NCBI RefSeq assembly: GCF_051466335.1
Contig: NZ_CP195793.1
Coordinates: 3,906,001 to 3,970,000, forward strand
From: Planctomicrobium sp051466335
GTDB taxonomy: Bacteria; Planctomycetota; Planctomycetia; Planctomycetales; Planctomycetaceae
DNA length: 64,000 nucleotides
Direction of reading: 5' to 3'
The notes under the pieces are model-generated. The model was not told where the DNA came from. It did no database searches and saw nothing but the letters and a program-made list of their open reading frames with translations. Below, one piece after another: positions 37,554-47,109 of this stretch. How positions within the stretch are numbered: the stretch's first letter is position 1; every line of letters begins with the position of its first letter. Position numbers and translations under genes: made by a program.

Positions 37554-38630
37554 TTGAACGCTCGGATCGCATTGTTGCCAGGAGATGGAATCGGCCCTGA
37601 AGTCGTGAGTCAGGCCAAATTGGTTCTGGATCTGGTTGCGAGGAAATACGGACATCAATTTGAATTTTCCGAACATCCGATCGGCGGAAACGCAATCGAC
37701 GACTTTGGGGATCCACTTCCTCAAGCCACTCTGGACGCTTGCCGTCAATCAGACGCAGTGTTGCTGGGTGCCGTCGGGGGTCCGAAATGGGACGATCCGA
37801 ACGCCAAAACACGTCCGGAAGCCGGCTTGCTGAAAATCCGTAAAGAACTCGGGTTGTTCGCAAATTTGCGGCCGATTAAAGCTCTCGAATGCCTCGTCGA
37901 CGCCTCCCCTTTGAAGCGGGAAGTTGTGCAGGGAACAGACATCCTTTTCGTTCGAGAACTGACCGGCGGCATCTACTTCGGTGAGTCCGGTCTGAAGAAG
38001 AACGACGATGGAAGCGAAACCGCCTTCAGCACAATGACCTACTCGACTCACGAAATTGAACGTGTTGTTCGAGTGGCAGCCAAGGCTGCTCAAGGTCGCG
38101 GTGGTCGCGTGACATCCGTCGACAAAGCCAACGTTCTGGAAGTTTCCCGTCTATGGCGAAGAACGGCAGAGCGAGTCATCAAGACCGAGTTTCCTGATGT
38201 GAAATTCGATACAGTTCTGGTCGACGCGATGGCAATGCACTTGATTTCCAAGCCAACTGCTTTTGACGTGGTCGTGACCAGCAACCTGTTCGGTGACATC
38301 CTCACCGATGAAGGATCGATGTTGCCGGGATCAATGGGATTGCTTCCGTCCGCCTCTGTTGGATCCGATGGTCCTGGACTCTACGAGCCAATTCACGGGA
38401 CGGCACCAGATATCGCCGGACAGGGAATTGCCAATCCATTGGCCACAATTCTCGCATCCGCAATGCTGTTGCGTCATTCGCTGAAGCTGGAGGAAGAAGC
38501 CACAGCAATCGAAGCAGCGGTTCAGAAAGTCCTCGATGCCGGGTTCCGCACGAAGGACATTGCCCCGAAAGGGACACCAAGTATCGGGACTGTAGAAATG
38601 GGCCAGAAAGTTCTGGCAGCGTTGGCTTAA
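37554..38630 (+). CDS. leuB: 3-isopropylmalate dehydrogenase
   Basis: A 358-residue cytosolic NAD-dependent enzyme of leucine synthesis, oxidatively decarboxylating 3-isopropylmalate. Motifs: N-terminal LPGDGIGPEV, the substrate segment RELTGGIYFGE, TSVDKANVLEVSRLWR, the metal site NLFGDILTDEGSMLPGSMGLLPSAS, and EPIHGTAPDIAGQGIANP. Length matches the family. It starts at TTG (37554) with a GGGAAA-type site. No other leu genes are adjacent. A strong terminator follows at 38638. Confidence 0.97.
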   Translation: MNARIALLPGDGIGPEVVSQAKLVLDLVARKYGHQFEFSEHPIGGNAIDDFGDPLPQATLDACRQSDAVLLGAVGGPKWDDPNAKTRPEAGLLKIRKELGLFANLRPIKALECLVDASPLKREVVQGTDILFVRELTGGIYFGESGLKKNDDGSETAFSTMTYSTHEIERVVRVAAKAAQGRGGRVTSVDKANVLEVSRLWRRTAERVIKTEFPDVKFDTVLVDAMAMHLISKPTAFDVVVTSNLFGDILTDEGSMLPGSMGLLPSASVGSDGPGLYEPIHGTAPDIAGQGIANPLATILASAMLLRHSLKLEEEATAIEAAVQKVLDAGFRTKDIAPKGTPSIGTVEMGQKVLAALA

Positions 38631-38637
38631 CGCCACT

Positions 38638-38678
38638 CATGGAGCGTTCCCGATTCCTGTCGGGAACGCTCCATGTTT
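38638..38678 (+). terminator. Terminator of leuB
   Basis: A perfect 16-bp stem (38638-38653 with 38660-38675), a 6-base loop and a short T-rich tail. It begins eight bases after the leuB stop. Confidence 0.85.
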
Positions 38679-38705
38679 CTCAATGATGTGAATGGGAGGT
38701 CTGTC

Positions 38706-39314
38706 ATGGTGCGTCTGATCGCATGTCTTGCATTATTGGTGTTCGCAGGATGCAAGCCTGCATCTGAAGGAAAATCCCTGCCGGACCGCCCAAGTTCTGG
38801 CACTTTCACCACTGAGTCAGCTGTTCCCGAATCTGCCTCCGCATCGAATCCAGTCGATGGAATCCAGGTCAAAATCGCCAATTGGGAAGAGACACTCGCA
38901 CTCGTCGAACAGAACAAGGGGAAGGTCGTTGTTGTCGACGTCTGGGCAACCTATTGCCCCCCTTGTATCGCGGAGTTTCCGAATCTGATTCGGCTCCATC
39001 GAGAGTTTGGAGACAGGATTGCCTGCATTTCAGTTTCTCTCGATTATGAGGGAATTGCAGATGAACCGGTGGAGTCGTATCTGCCCAAAGTAGAGAAGTT
39101 TCTGGTTAAGAACGAGGCAGACATCCACAATATTCTGCTGTCTGACAGCTCAGACGTCTTCTTCAAGGAAAAGGTCGATCAGCAGTCGATCCCAATTGTG
39201 CTTGTCTTCGATCAACACGGACAACTGGCTGGCCAGTTTCCAGACGTGGAGAACCCGGAAGAATTTACCTATCAGGATCAGATCATTCCGCTAGTCGAAA
39301 AGCTGATGAAGTGA
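38706..39314 (+). CDS. TlpA/thioredoxin-fold lipoprotein
   Basis: A 202-residue lipoprotein. The signal ends LLVFAGC (lipobox Cys at 16). A Ser/Pro-rich linker leads to a thioredoxin fold with the redox motif WATYCPPC (C84 and C87) and a cis-Pro region IPIVLV. It acts outside the cytoplasmic membrane as a disulfide reductase or thiol-disulfide carrier. The ATG at 38706 is chosen because GGGAGG precedes it by about six bases; the ORF is open back to 38673. Confidence 0.88.
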   Translation: MVRLIACLALLVFAGCKPASEGKSLPDRPSSGTFTTESAVPESASASNPVDGIQVKIANWEETLALVEQNKGKVVVVDVWATYCPPCIAEFPNLIRLHREFGDRIACISVSLDYEGIADEPVESYLPKVEKFLVKNEADIHNILLSDSSDVFFKEKVDQQSIPIVLVFDQHGQLAGQFPDVENPEEFTYQDQIIPLVEKLMK

Positions 39315-39415
39315 CCTGAGTCACTTCCAGTTCCTTCTGTGAATATCCGATCACACCATTCTGGTAGTGCCAATCCAAACACACTGTGAGGTGCGAGCCT
39401 GACGTGGCAGGGTCC

Positions 39416-40117
39416 ATGATAACTGATGAAGAAACGATGGTCCCGCAAGGGGAGAGGCGAGCAGACGAGCAATGTTCAATTGACGAACAGTGCTCGAACA
39501 TCGCTGCACGACTGCTGATTCCGACAGATTCAGTGTTGGAAAAGGCCCTTCCCCCCGGCCCGGAGGTGACACCGACACTTTGGGGACGGGTGAAGAGTTG
39601 CCTGAACCTGAAGCATTGGCTGAACACCATCCTTCACCTGGACGACTCGCCTCATTCGATCGCACTCGGAACAGCAATCGGAGTCTTTGTCGGGATCACG
39701 CCAACCGGCGGCTTCCAGATGGCGCTCGTCCTGCTGATCGCATTCTGCACGAAGAAATTCTTCCGATTTAACCGCATCGCTGGGTTAATTGGCGTTTATA
39801 TCTCGAACCCGCTGACCACAATTCCACTGTGTTGGTATTCTTACCGGATCGGAACACTATTCTATCCAAACAAGACGACCTGGTTGGAATTCAAGGAGAT
39901 GTTTCATTTCGCCAGCATCAGCGACAGTTGTTCATCACTTAAACTGATCATTGTAAACGTGGGGCTTCCACTCGCTGTCGGCTCTGTCATTCTCGGGGCA
40001 ATCTTTGCCATCGTCAGCTACCCCGTCGTTCTCTATCTGGCGAGTTCCATTCAAAAGCGACGGAAGGAGAACGTCCAGTTCTCCAAACCACTTTCTGACG
40101 CCATCGCCTCGAGTTGA
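39416..40117 (+). CDS. DUF2062 membrane protein
   Basis: A 233-residue protein with a polar N-terminal region of about 70 residues. The DUF2062 domain follows, with the signature SPHSIALGTAIGVFVGITPTGGFQ and ISNPLTTIPLCW, and three to four membrane helices. The family is widespread and of unknown function, often near glycosyltransferases. The start could be ATG 39416 or 39437; an upstream GTG (39386) seems unlikely. Confidence 0.8.
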   Translation: MITDEETMVPQGERRADEQCSIDEQCSNIAARLLIPTDSVLEKALPPGPEVTPTLWGRVKSCLNLKHWLNTILHLDDSPHSIALGTAIGVFVGITPTGGFQMALVLLIAFCTKKFFRFNRIAGLIGVYISNPLTTIPLCWYSYRIGTLFYPNKTTWLEFKEMFHFASISDSCSSLKLIIVNVGLPLAVGSVILGAIFAIVSYPVVLYLASSIQKRRKENVQFSKPLSDAIASS

Positions 40118-40258
40118 TCAGCAGTTCTCAATGAGCACTCTGCAAGTACTGGAATTCCATTCCAGATGAATTCCGGCGTGCAGAGTTGAAAGTCCCGTAA
40201 AAAGCAAGAAGATGCAGCGATTCTGCAGTTTTTCAACTTGCTTCAGGCGATCTTTTCC

Positions 40259-40639
40259 ATGGCGCATATTCAGTCCGACTACCTGGAAGTCCGGTACACC
40301 AAAGACAAGGGACGCGGCGTTTTCGCCAAGAAAGATATCCCGGAAGGGACACCGTTCGAGCGTGTGCCACTGATCATCGTCACCTGGGACAAGATCGTTG
40401 AATCCGAGCTTGGATACTACGCCTACTGTTGGTCGGAAACCAAGGCGGCGCTCGCAATGGGCTACGGTTCGCTTTACAACCACAGTTTCAAGCCGAACGC
40501 GTACTACGAAGATATCGGGCGTCAAACGAAAGTTTTCACCGCCTATCGCGACATCAAAGCGGGTGAAGAAGTCACCATCAACTACAACGGCGATCCGGAA
40601 GATCAATCCAACGATCTCGGTTTCGAAGTGATCGACTGA
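40259..40639 (+). CDS. Stand-alone SET-domain protein (putative lysine methyltransferase)
   Basis: A 126-residue protein consisting almost wholly of a SET domain. It has KGRGVFAKKDIPEGTPFE at 17-34, the SAM-binding NHSFKPN at 74-80, and GEEVTINYN with Tyr109 at 102-110. SET enzymes transfer methyl from SAM to protein lysine. Bacterial stand-alone versions have few known targets. The ATG at 40259 is preferred over an upstream start at 40238. Overlapping minus-strand reading frames are shadows. Confidence 0.85.
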   Translation: MAHIQSDYLEVRYTKDKGRGVFAKKDIPEGTPFERVPLIIVTWDKIVESELGYYAYCWSETKAALAMGYGSLYNHSFKPNAYYEDIGRQTKVFTAYRDIKAGEEVTINYNGDPEDQSNDLGFEVID

Positions 40640-40865
40640 ATTGCATCCTCCGAGAGTGTGGCATTCCGGCGGCGAGAAATGCAGCGTTTGAACGAGTGTG
40701 TGGCACCGATCGCCGCCACACACCTGAGACAGGGGCTCACCTCGTGTCACAGATCGTCCTGAAGCCTCTCCTGACAGCCACAGATAAGTGAGAGAGAGGC
40801 TTGGACCTGAGGCGAATCAGTATCCGTCACGTTCATCGACTTGCCGACTTCGCGGTCGGCAGACG

Positions 40866-41834
40866 TCAGTGACTGTGCTGAACTGAAATCGTTCGCCCTG
40901 TATTTCTGGCAGTGGTGACCTGAATCCCACACGCTTTTCCATCCAGCCAAACCCGCAAGCGACGAATCAATTCATAGGCTGCGGCTTCGCTGGGAGAAAA
41001 CATGGCAATTGTTGGCCCCCAGGATGATTGAGCCATTCCGGTTTCTTCCACATTGGGGAACGTCTGCAGCAATTTCCGCATCAGCGGTGAGGCAAACACT
41101 CCCCCCTGAGTCGGTCCAAAAAACTCACCAACATGACATCCGAATTCGGAGAGCGCCGAAGCAAACGCGGAAAACTGCTTGAGTTGAAGTGCTGGAAGAA
41201 TTTCCGTGAGCGCGAGACGGCACAGTCGTCCTGTTGTCGATTCGGGCATCGACCCTAATTGTCGGAACGCCTGAATCTCCAGAGATCCGTGGAGTCCTTT
41301 CGCATCGGCTGGTTGGAGGAGAACAACTCGCCATTCCGCAGGAAATTCCACCCGGGCAGCGAGGTCTCCCAAAGAGCCGTCTCCAGAATGCCCAGCATCG
41401 ATTAAAAAGCCACCCGTTTCATACCCGTTCAATCCAATGGCAGACCGATCGCCTCGAGCGGCACCAAGGGCGAGGCTTGGAAACTCAACTGATTCGCCAT
41501 TCAAAATCATCAGCGATTCGAGCATCGCCATCGCCAACTGCGTCCCGGAGCCAAGACCTGAATGCGCGACGATCTCCTCGGAAAGATCAATCTGAACTGG
41601 CCGATTCAACTGAGGATGCTGCTGAAGTAATCGAGCAAGGATTGAATCAGCACGAGTGGAAGCTATTCCGTACTTGTGGCGTGGAATTGGGGAGGTCGCC
41701 GTCAGTTCCACCCCGGGCTTTTCGATCATCATCCCCACCCCTCCGAATTGTCGCCCGGATGCAGGTAGGTATGAAAGCGGTCCGAAATGGAGCCGGGATC
41801 CCGTACGGATTGAAACTGAGGCTGGCAAGTTCAT
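40866..41834 (-). CDS. Beta-ribofuranosylaminobenzene 5'-phosphate synthase (H4MPT biosynthesis)
   Basis: A 322-residue GHMP-kinase-superfamily protein. It has N-terminal TGSRLHFGPLSY, FGGVGMMIE, the ATP-loop-like segment AHSGLGSGTQLAMA (about residues 91-104) and a C-terminal GQSSWGPT-like turn (AQSSWGPTIAMF). These match beta-RFAP synthase, which condenses p-aminobenzoate-type precursors with PRPP to commit to tetrahydromethanopterin. In planctomycetes this pathway serves C1 oxidation. No other H4MPT genes are in view. ATG start; no strong Shine-Dalgarno. Confidence 0.88.
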   Translation of the reverse strand: MNLPASVSIRTGSRLHFGPLSYLPASGRQFGGVGMMIEKPGVELTATSPIPRHKYGIASTRADSILARLLQQHPQLNRPVQIDLSEEIVAHSGLGSGTQLAMAMLESLMILNGESVEFPSLALGAARGDRSAIGLNGYETGGFLIDAGHSGDGSLGDLAARVEFPAEWRVVLLQPADAKGLHGSLEIQAFRQLGSMPESTTGRLCRLALTEILPALQLKQFSAFASALSEFGCHVGEFFGPTQGGVFASPLMRKLLQTFPNVEETGMAQSSWGPTIAMFSPSEAAAYELIRRLRVWLDGKACGIQVTTARNTGRTISVQHSH

Positions 41835-41935
41835 TGAGTGCTGGACGGAGTGGCCGATCTAAACATGAATGCGTATCAATGCGAGTGAATTTTGTCGAAG
41901 ATCGCTGAGGAACGCAATTCGAGGCAACACGTTCC

Positions 41936-42421
41936 TCACTGAGAAGGAGGAACCACCGGCGGAACTCTCAACTTACGTAGCGATTTAGTCAGCCAGCGAT
42001 CCAACTGGTTGGCGAACGCCTGCTTCTCCTTCGCCCCGTAACTTTTCGGTCCACCCGAAATTTCGCCGCTCGCCCGGAGTTCATCGAGCAGATCACGGAC
42101 CGCCAGACGCTCGCCGATCGTCTGCCTGTCGTAGAGATGCCCGCGGGGGTCGAGTGCTTCCCCTCCTTTCGCAACGACATTGGCAGCGAGGGGGATGTCA
42201 GCGGTGATGACCAGATCGCCTGGCTGAAGTAATTCCACGATTTTCTGGTCTGCGACATTGGCTCCAGAGCCGACGAGCAGAGTATTGAGAAACTCAGATC
42301 GCGGAGGGTGCATCGGCTGGTTTGCGACGAGTGTCATGCTCACCTGTCGGCGAACAGCGGTTCGAAACAGGATTTCCTTGGCGTCACCCGGGCAGGCATC
42401 AGCATCAATCCAGATTTGCAT
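41936..42421 (-). CDS. YaiI/YqxD family (UPF0178, DUF188) protein
   Basis: A 161-residue cytosolic protein. It has the family signature MQIWIDADACPGDAKEILFR at the N-terminus, then GANVADQKIVELLQPGDLVITADIPLA, and LDPRGHLYD. It is PIN-like in fold, with a conserved DAD and TADIPLA acidic set that suggests nuclease-like metal binding (inference). It is on the same strand as the beta-RFAP synthase gene and 100 bases upstream of it. Confidence 0.92.
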   Translation of the reverse strand: MQIWIDADACPGDAKEILFRTAVRRQVSMTLVANQPMHPPRSEFLNTLLVGSGANVADQKIVELLQPGDLVITADIPLAANVVAKGGEALDPRGHLYDRQTIGERLAVRDLLDELRASGEISGGPKSYGAKEKQAFANQLDRWLTKSLRKLRVPPVVPPSQ

Positions 42422-42826
42422 ATATAGTAGATTTGTCTTGGGAGGAAAAGGATCAATTCTTCACTGCCGGTCACCACTCTTCTGGCTCACGAAATTCTAC
42501 CGGGAAAGACCTCCCCTGTCTCTGGTTTCTCTCGTAAACCTATACGATCCAGAAGAGATCGCCCCGTAAAAAATCTCCACTTCCTTAAACGACTGAACTA
42601 CTAAATATGCAGTAGAGAATTCGAACGTGAATGGATGGCAAAACATCACAAAATTCTCAAAAAACCGATTGGAGTGGGAATGTGATGTTGGAATTCTGTT
42701 GATCACTCTTTACCGTGCAATTTCAACGCTTTTATTACCCGCTGGATTTGTCTGCTCCTCACGGAAACGAGGAGAAATGGCATTCTCGCCGGATCACTTC
42801 TTGAAAATTCGTTAGAAGTTCAGCCG
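42422..42826. other. Divergent intergenic region upstream of the antiporter
   Basis: About 400 bases between the YaiI gene (-) and the antiporter (+). I see no ORF, repeat or clear promoter in it. Confidence 0.35.
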
Positions 42827-45457
42827 ATGGATCATGACCTCCCCCTCATCACAACGATCGCATCGGCATTCTTTTTCGCTTGGCTGTTTGGTTTATTAAC
42901 CCAGTGGATGCGTCTCTCCCCCATCGTCGGGTATCTGATCGCAGGTGTCGTGATTGGCCCGTATACTCCGGGCATTATCGCGGACGTGGCGTTGGCGCAT
43001 CAGCTTGCGGAAATTGGTGTGATCCTGCTGATGTTTGGAGTGGGCCTACATTTTCACCTAAAAGATTTGATGGCCGTTAAAGGGGTGGCCATCCCCGGGG
43101 CGGTCGGACAAGTTCTCGTTGCGACTCTTGCTTCGGTCTTCATCTTCTATGAGATGGGGATGCCGGTAAAAGAAGCTGTCGTCGTCGGCCTCGCACTCTC
43201 CGTTGCGAGTACCGTGGTGCTGATGCGGGTGCTGATGGATGCCAACGTGATTCACGCTCCGGAAGGGCACGTTTCAGTTGGATGGTTGCTTGTTGAAGAC
43301 TTACTGACAGTGATTGTGTTGGTCATCATTCCGGCAGTCGGGGTGGCTGCAGGGGGAGGTGATGCACATGGACACGAAGCGGCGACAGAGGCAGTTCACC
43401 CGCTGATTCCGATTGGAATCGCGTTGTTGAAACTGGTGATCCTCGGGGTAATCGTCATGGTGCTGGGGATGCGTCTGATTCCCTGGGCACTGGAAAAGGT
43501 TGCTCGTCTTCGCTCTCGCGAACTGTTCACTCTCACAGTTCTCGTTTTCTCAGTGGCCGTCGCTGCCGGAGCCTATTGGGCCTTCGGAGCATCCATGGCA
43601 TTGGGAGCGTTTCTGGCAGGGATGATGGTCGCACAATCTCCAGTGAGTCATCAGGCAGCTGCGGATGCGTTGCCGTTGCGTGACGCTTTTGCGGTGATCT
43701 TTTTCGTCTCGGTGGGCATGGTGTTCAACCCGATTTTCCTGATTGAACAACCACTCATGATCCTCGCCGCTTTGTTCATCATTCTCGTGATCAAGCCTTT
43801 GGCGGCATTGTTGATTGTGGCTGTTCTGGGATGGTCGATCCGTACCGCACTGACTGTCGCAATTGCTCTCTCGCAGGTCGGGGAATTCTCCTTCATTCTG
43901 TCGGACGTTGCTGCTCGATTCGGATTGATGTCAGAAGCGTCGCATAGCGTGCTCGTCGCTGCTGCGATTCTCACAATCACAATTAACCCTCTCATCTTCC
44001 GATTCGTGCCTGATATTGAGAACTGGCTGCGTCGCAGACCGAAATTGTGGCGAATTCTCAATTACCGCACCGATCAACGCATGCGTCGCGCAAACCTCAA
44101 TGTCTCACAGGAAATCGCGTCGCAGGCGCCAGAAACTCGACTCGCCGTCGTCATCGGTTATGGACCGGTCGGACGATCCGTCAATCACATGCTTCGCGAA
44201 GCGGGGCTGCAAACTGTGATTATCGACATGAACATGGACGCTGTGACGGAAACGAATCGGAACGGTCAGCTCGCAGTCTATGGGGACGGTTCCCGGGAGG
44301 CTGTGCTCGAAAAGGCTGGAGTTGGACGAGCTTCACATCTGGTTGTCACGCTGCCTCAGTCATCAGACATCAGCACGATTATTCACGCTGCCCGCAGCCT
44401 GAATCCTAAAATTCGTGTTTTGGTTCGTGCCCGATACCTGCAGGACCGCGTTCATCTGGAAGAGGCTGGCGCATCAGCTGCCGTGTTTGAAGAAGGAGAA
44501 GCAGCTGTCGCGTTGTCGCGCCTCGTTCTCGCCGACTTTGGGGCAAGCCGCGAGGTGGTCGAGAAGACGGTTCGTGAACTCCGACTCCGCTTGCTGTTGG
44601 AAAATGTCTCCAATCTCAGCCAGCAACGTGTTGATCAATTGATGGTTCCATGGCCAAGAGTGAAGCGACTGGGCACGAACACTCCAATTGAAAGCGTGCG
44701 AGCTCAAATTTCGCAGGAACATTTCTCCCGCTGGCCAGTTGTTGAATCCAACGGCGAAGTGATTGGATATTTGCTTGCGAAAGATCTGGTCGGACTCACA
44801 AGCTCGGGGACATCATGGACTGAACTTGTTCGGCCCATTTGCAAAGTCAGTGTCGACATGGATGTTCATTCCTTGCTGACGCAACTGCAATCGGAAGGAC
44901 TTTCAGTCTGTCTGGTTGAAAGCCTCAACCGCCCTGTCGGGCTGATCACGATTGAAGATATTCTCGAACAGGTTGTGGGGCGAATCGAGGATGAGTATCC
45001 GCGACGTCCAGAAGTCTCCGTGCCAGATGCACTGCGACGTGGGGCGATCAAACTGGACTTGTCTTCTGACAATGCTCACGACGTGATCTTTGAATTGGCG
45101 GGGATCATTCCGCGCGGAGCAGTCCCTGATGATTCGCACATCGCCTCACTGGCGATTGCCCGCGAGCATGAGATCTCGACAGATGTCGGAATGGGAATTG
45201 CCATCCCTCACGCAAACTGTCCGGGGCTTGAGCGACCAGTGATTGCCTTCGGGATCAGTCGCGAGGGTGTGTCGTTCAATACGCATTCTTCGGAGCCTGT
45301 CCGGTTTGTATTCCTGTTAGTTACACCGGAAGAACATCCGGAAATGCGAGTGGTCCTCTTGAGCAAGATTGCCCGAGCCGTTGGGACAGTCGAGCAGCGA
45401 GAGGCATTGCTCGAAGCAACATCCGAAACGGACGTCATCGACATTATCACCAGATAG
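42827..45457 (+). CDS. Kef-type cation:proton antiporter fused to RCK, CBS pair and PTS EIIA domains
   Basis: An 876-residue membrane protein. Residues about 1-395 form a CPA2/Kef-type antiporter with ten or more helices and the LLMFGVGLHFHL and FSFILSDVAARFG motifs. Residues about 438-555 are an RCK_N/TrkA-N domain with nucleotide loop GYGPVG (444-449) and the ligand Asp in IIDMN. Residues about 605-725 are a CBS pair. Residues about 735-876 are a PTS fructose-type EIIA domain with the phospho-accepting His of IPHA at H795. It probably exchanges K+ or Na+ for H+ under control of nucleotides, adenine ligands and PTS-like phosphorylation (inference). A bidirectional terminator follows. Confidence 0.9.
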   Translation: MDHDLPLITTIASAFFFAWLFGLLTQWMRLSPIVGYLIAGVVIGPYTPGIIADVALAHQLAEIGVILLMFGVGLHFHLKDLMAVKGVAIPGAVGQVLVATLASVFIFYEMGMPVKEAVVVGLALSVASTVVLMRVLMDANVIHAPEGHVSVGWLLVEDLLTVIVLVIIPAVGVAAGGGDAHGHEAATEAVHPLIPIGIALLKLVILGVIVMVLGMRLIPWALEKVARLRSRELFTLTVLVFSVAVAAGAYWAFGASMALGAFLAGMMVAQSPVSHQAAADALPLRDAFAVIFFVSVGMVFNPIFLIEQPLMILAALFIILVIKPLAALLIVAVLGWSIRTALTVAIALSQVGEFSFILSDVAARFGLMSEASHSVLVAAAILTITINPLIFRFVPDIENWLRRRPKLWRILNYRTDQRMRRANLNVSQEIASQAPETRLAVVIGYGPVGRSVNHMLREAGLQTVIIDMNMDAVTETNRNGQLAVYGDGSREAVLEKAGVGRASHLVVTLPQSSDISTIIHAARSLNPKIRVLVRARYLQDRVHLEEAGASAAVFEEGEAAVALSRLVLADFGASREVVEKTVRELRLRLLLENVSNLSQQRVDQLMVPWPRVKRLGTNTPIESVRAQISQEHFSRWPVVESNGEVIGYLLAKDLVGLTSSGTSWTELVRPICKVSVDMDVHSLLTQLQSEGLSVCLVESLNRPVGLITIEDILEQVVGRIEDEYPRRPEVSVPDALRRGAIKLDLSSDNAHDVIFELAGIIPRGAVPDDSHIASLAIAREHEISTDVGMGIAIPHANCPGLERPVIAFGISREGVSFNTHSSEPVRFVFLLVTPEEHPEMRVVLLSKIARAVGTVEQREALLEATSETDVIDIITR

Positions 45458-45515
45458 TCGATCTCGACTGCGAACACGCCCAAAAATACTCATTTTCCGG
45501 GCGTGGTGATCGAAT

Positions 45516-45555
45516 AAAAAGAGCACGACCAATCAAGGTCGTGCTCTTCCGTTTT
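45516..45555. terminator. Bidirectional terminator between the antiporter and glnA
   Basis: A perfect 12-bp stem (45519-45530 with 45537-45548) with a 6-base loop. A T-rich tail follows on + and an A5 run precedes it (T5 on -), placed between two converging genes. Confidence 0.9.
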
Positions 45556-45606
45556 ATACGAGACAGTTTGTCGCGCTGGTTGAGGAGGCGATGAATGCCC
45601 TCTCCA

Positions 45607-47019
45607 TTACATGTCGTAATACATTGCGAATTCCCACGGATGAGGGCGTTCTCGCAGTGCATCAACTTCGTGCTTTTCTTTGTACCAGATCCAGGTGTCG
45701 ATCACGTCCTCTGTAAAGACGTCTCCTCGCAACAAGAAATCGTTGTCCTTACGCAAAGCCTGAAGCGCCTCTTCCAGCGACACTGGAACCTTGGGATACT
45801 CGGAGAGTTCTTCAGGCGTCAAATCGTAGATGTCTCTGTCGAGCGGATCGCCCGGGTCAATGCGATTTTGAATCCCATCGATCGCCGCCATCAGCACCGC
45901 TGACATTGCCAGATACGGATTGCAGGTCGGGTCTGGGAATCGGTACTCGAACCTCTTGGTATCCACAGAAGATGTTTGTGCAGGAATTCGTACTGCTGCA
46001 GAACGATTTCGATAGCTGTAAGTCAGGTTGACTGGAGCATCGAATCCGGGGACAAGCCGCTTATAGCTGTTGGTCGTCGGACAACAAAACGCTGCCAGTG
46101 CGGGGGTGTGTTTAAGAATTCCGCCCATTGCGTAGATCGCTAATTCGCTCAACCCTCCGTAACCGGAGCCCGCAAACAAGGTTTGCCCATGCTTCCAAAG
46201 CGAGAAATGCATGTGCAGCCCGGAACCGTTTTCATTCCAGACAGGTTTGGGCATGAACGTCGCTGTTTTTCCATGCCGGGCGGCGACATTTCGAGCGATG
46301 TACTTGAACCGCAACATGCTGTCAGCGGCGTGTAGCAGCGAGGAATATTTCAGATCGAGCTCACATTGACCTGCTGTAGCGACTTCGTGGTGTTGGCCTT
46401 CGATCTCAACACCGCATGCCAGACATGTCAGCATGATTTCCGTGCGAAGATCCTGCAGCGTATCGGCCGGCGGGAGTGCAAAATACCCTTCGCGACGCCG
46501 AATTCGGGCTCCCTGATTCTGGGTTCCCTGACTTCTTCCGCGATTCCAATCTCCCTCGATACTATCGATGTGGTAGTAAGATTCGTGTTCGTTGTAATCG
46601 AAACGAATGTCGTCAAAGACAAAGAACTCGGGCTCCAGTCCGAAATTGGCGAGATCTGCGATTCCCGTCAATCGCATGTACGCTTCCGCTTTCCTCGCCA
46701 CATTTCGAGGATCACGAGGATAATCAGTGCGAGTGATGGGATCCTGAACGTTACATGTCATCGACAGAGTCGACTTCATGAACGGGTCGATCATTGCAGT
46801 TTCGGCCTGTGGGACGACGAGCATGTCACTTTCGTTGATGGACTGCCATCCCCGAATCGACGACCCATCAAACGTCATCCCGTCTTCAAAACTTCGTTCC
46901 GTCAGGACCTGAGAAGGAATTGTGAAGTGCTTCTGAGTTCCGGGAAAATCCATAAACCGCAGGTCAATGGCCTGAATTTCGTTCTGGCGGCAGAGCGCCA
47001 GTACTTCCCGAGGAGTCAT
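45607..47019 (-). CDS. glnA: Glutamine synthetase, type I
   Basis: A 470-residue cytosolic enzyme making glutamine from glutamate, ammonia and ATP. Visible: FDGSSIRGW, the metal site region GLEPEFFVFDD, NGSGLHMHFSLW, and the catalytic stretch RIPAQTSSVDTKRFEYRFPD. It also has the adenylylation loop DIYDLTPEE with Tyr398, the site used by GlnE in other bacteria. The ATG at 47019 (MTPREVLAL) has AGGA nine bases upstream; the frame is open further to 47088. It lies 90 bases downstream of recA on the same strand, so readthrough from recA is possible. Confidence 0.97.
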   Translation of the reverse strand: MTPREVLALCRQNEIQAIDLRFMDFPGTQKHFTIPSQVLTERSFEDGMTFDGSSIRGWQSINESDMLVVPQAETAMIDPFMKSTLSMTCNVQDPITRTDYPRDPRNVARKAEAYMRLTGIADLANFGLEPEFFVFDDIRFDYNEHESYYHIDSIEGDWNRGRSQGTQNQGARIRRREGYFALPPADTLQDLRTEIMLTCLACGVEIEGQHHEVATAGQCELDLKYSSLLHAADSMLRFKYIARNVAARHGKTATFMPKPVWNENGSGLHMHFSLWKHGQTLFAGSGYGGLSELAIYAMGGILKHTPALAAFCCPTTNSYKRLVPGFDAPVNLTYSYRNRSAAVRIPAQTSSVDTKRFEYRFPDPTCNPYLAMSAVLMAAIDGIQNRIDPGDPLDRDIYDLTPEELSEYPKVPVSLEEALQALRKDNDFLLRGDVFTEDVIDTWIWYKEKHEVDALRERPHPWEFAMYYDM

Positions 47020-47109
47020 ATCAAATGTCCTGAGTCTCAATGATGTCTTCAAGTCAGCGCCCCACCGGCTCGTTGTAGCGCCGGCCAAATGGGGTCTCAG
47101 CTATTCTGA

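Noticed and set aside
40118..40750. Long minus-strand ORF (210 aa) across the SET gene
   Set aside because: It overlaps a well-supported SET-domain gene on the + strand and has no recognisable fold; it is a shadow.
46366..47043. 225-aa + strand ORF inside glnA
   Set aside because: It is antisense to an intact glutamine synthetase gene.
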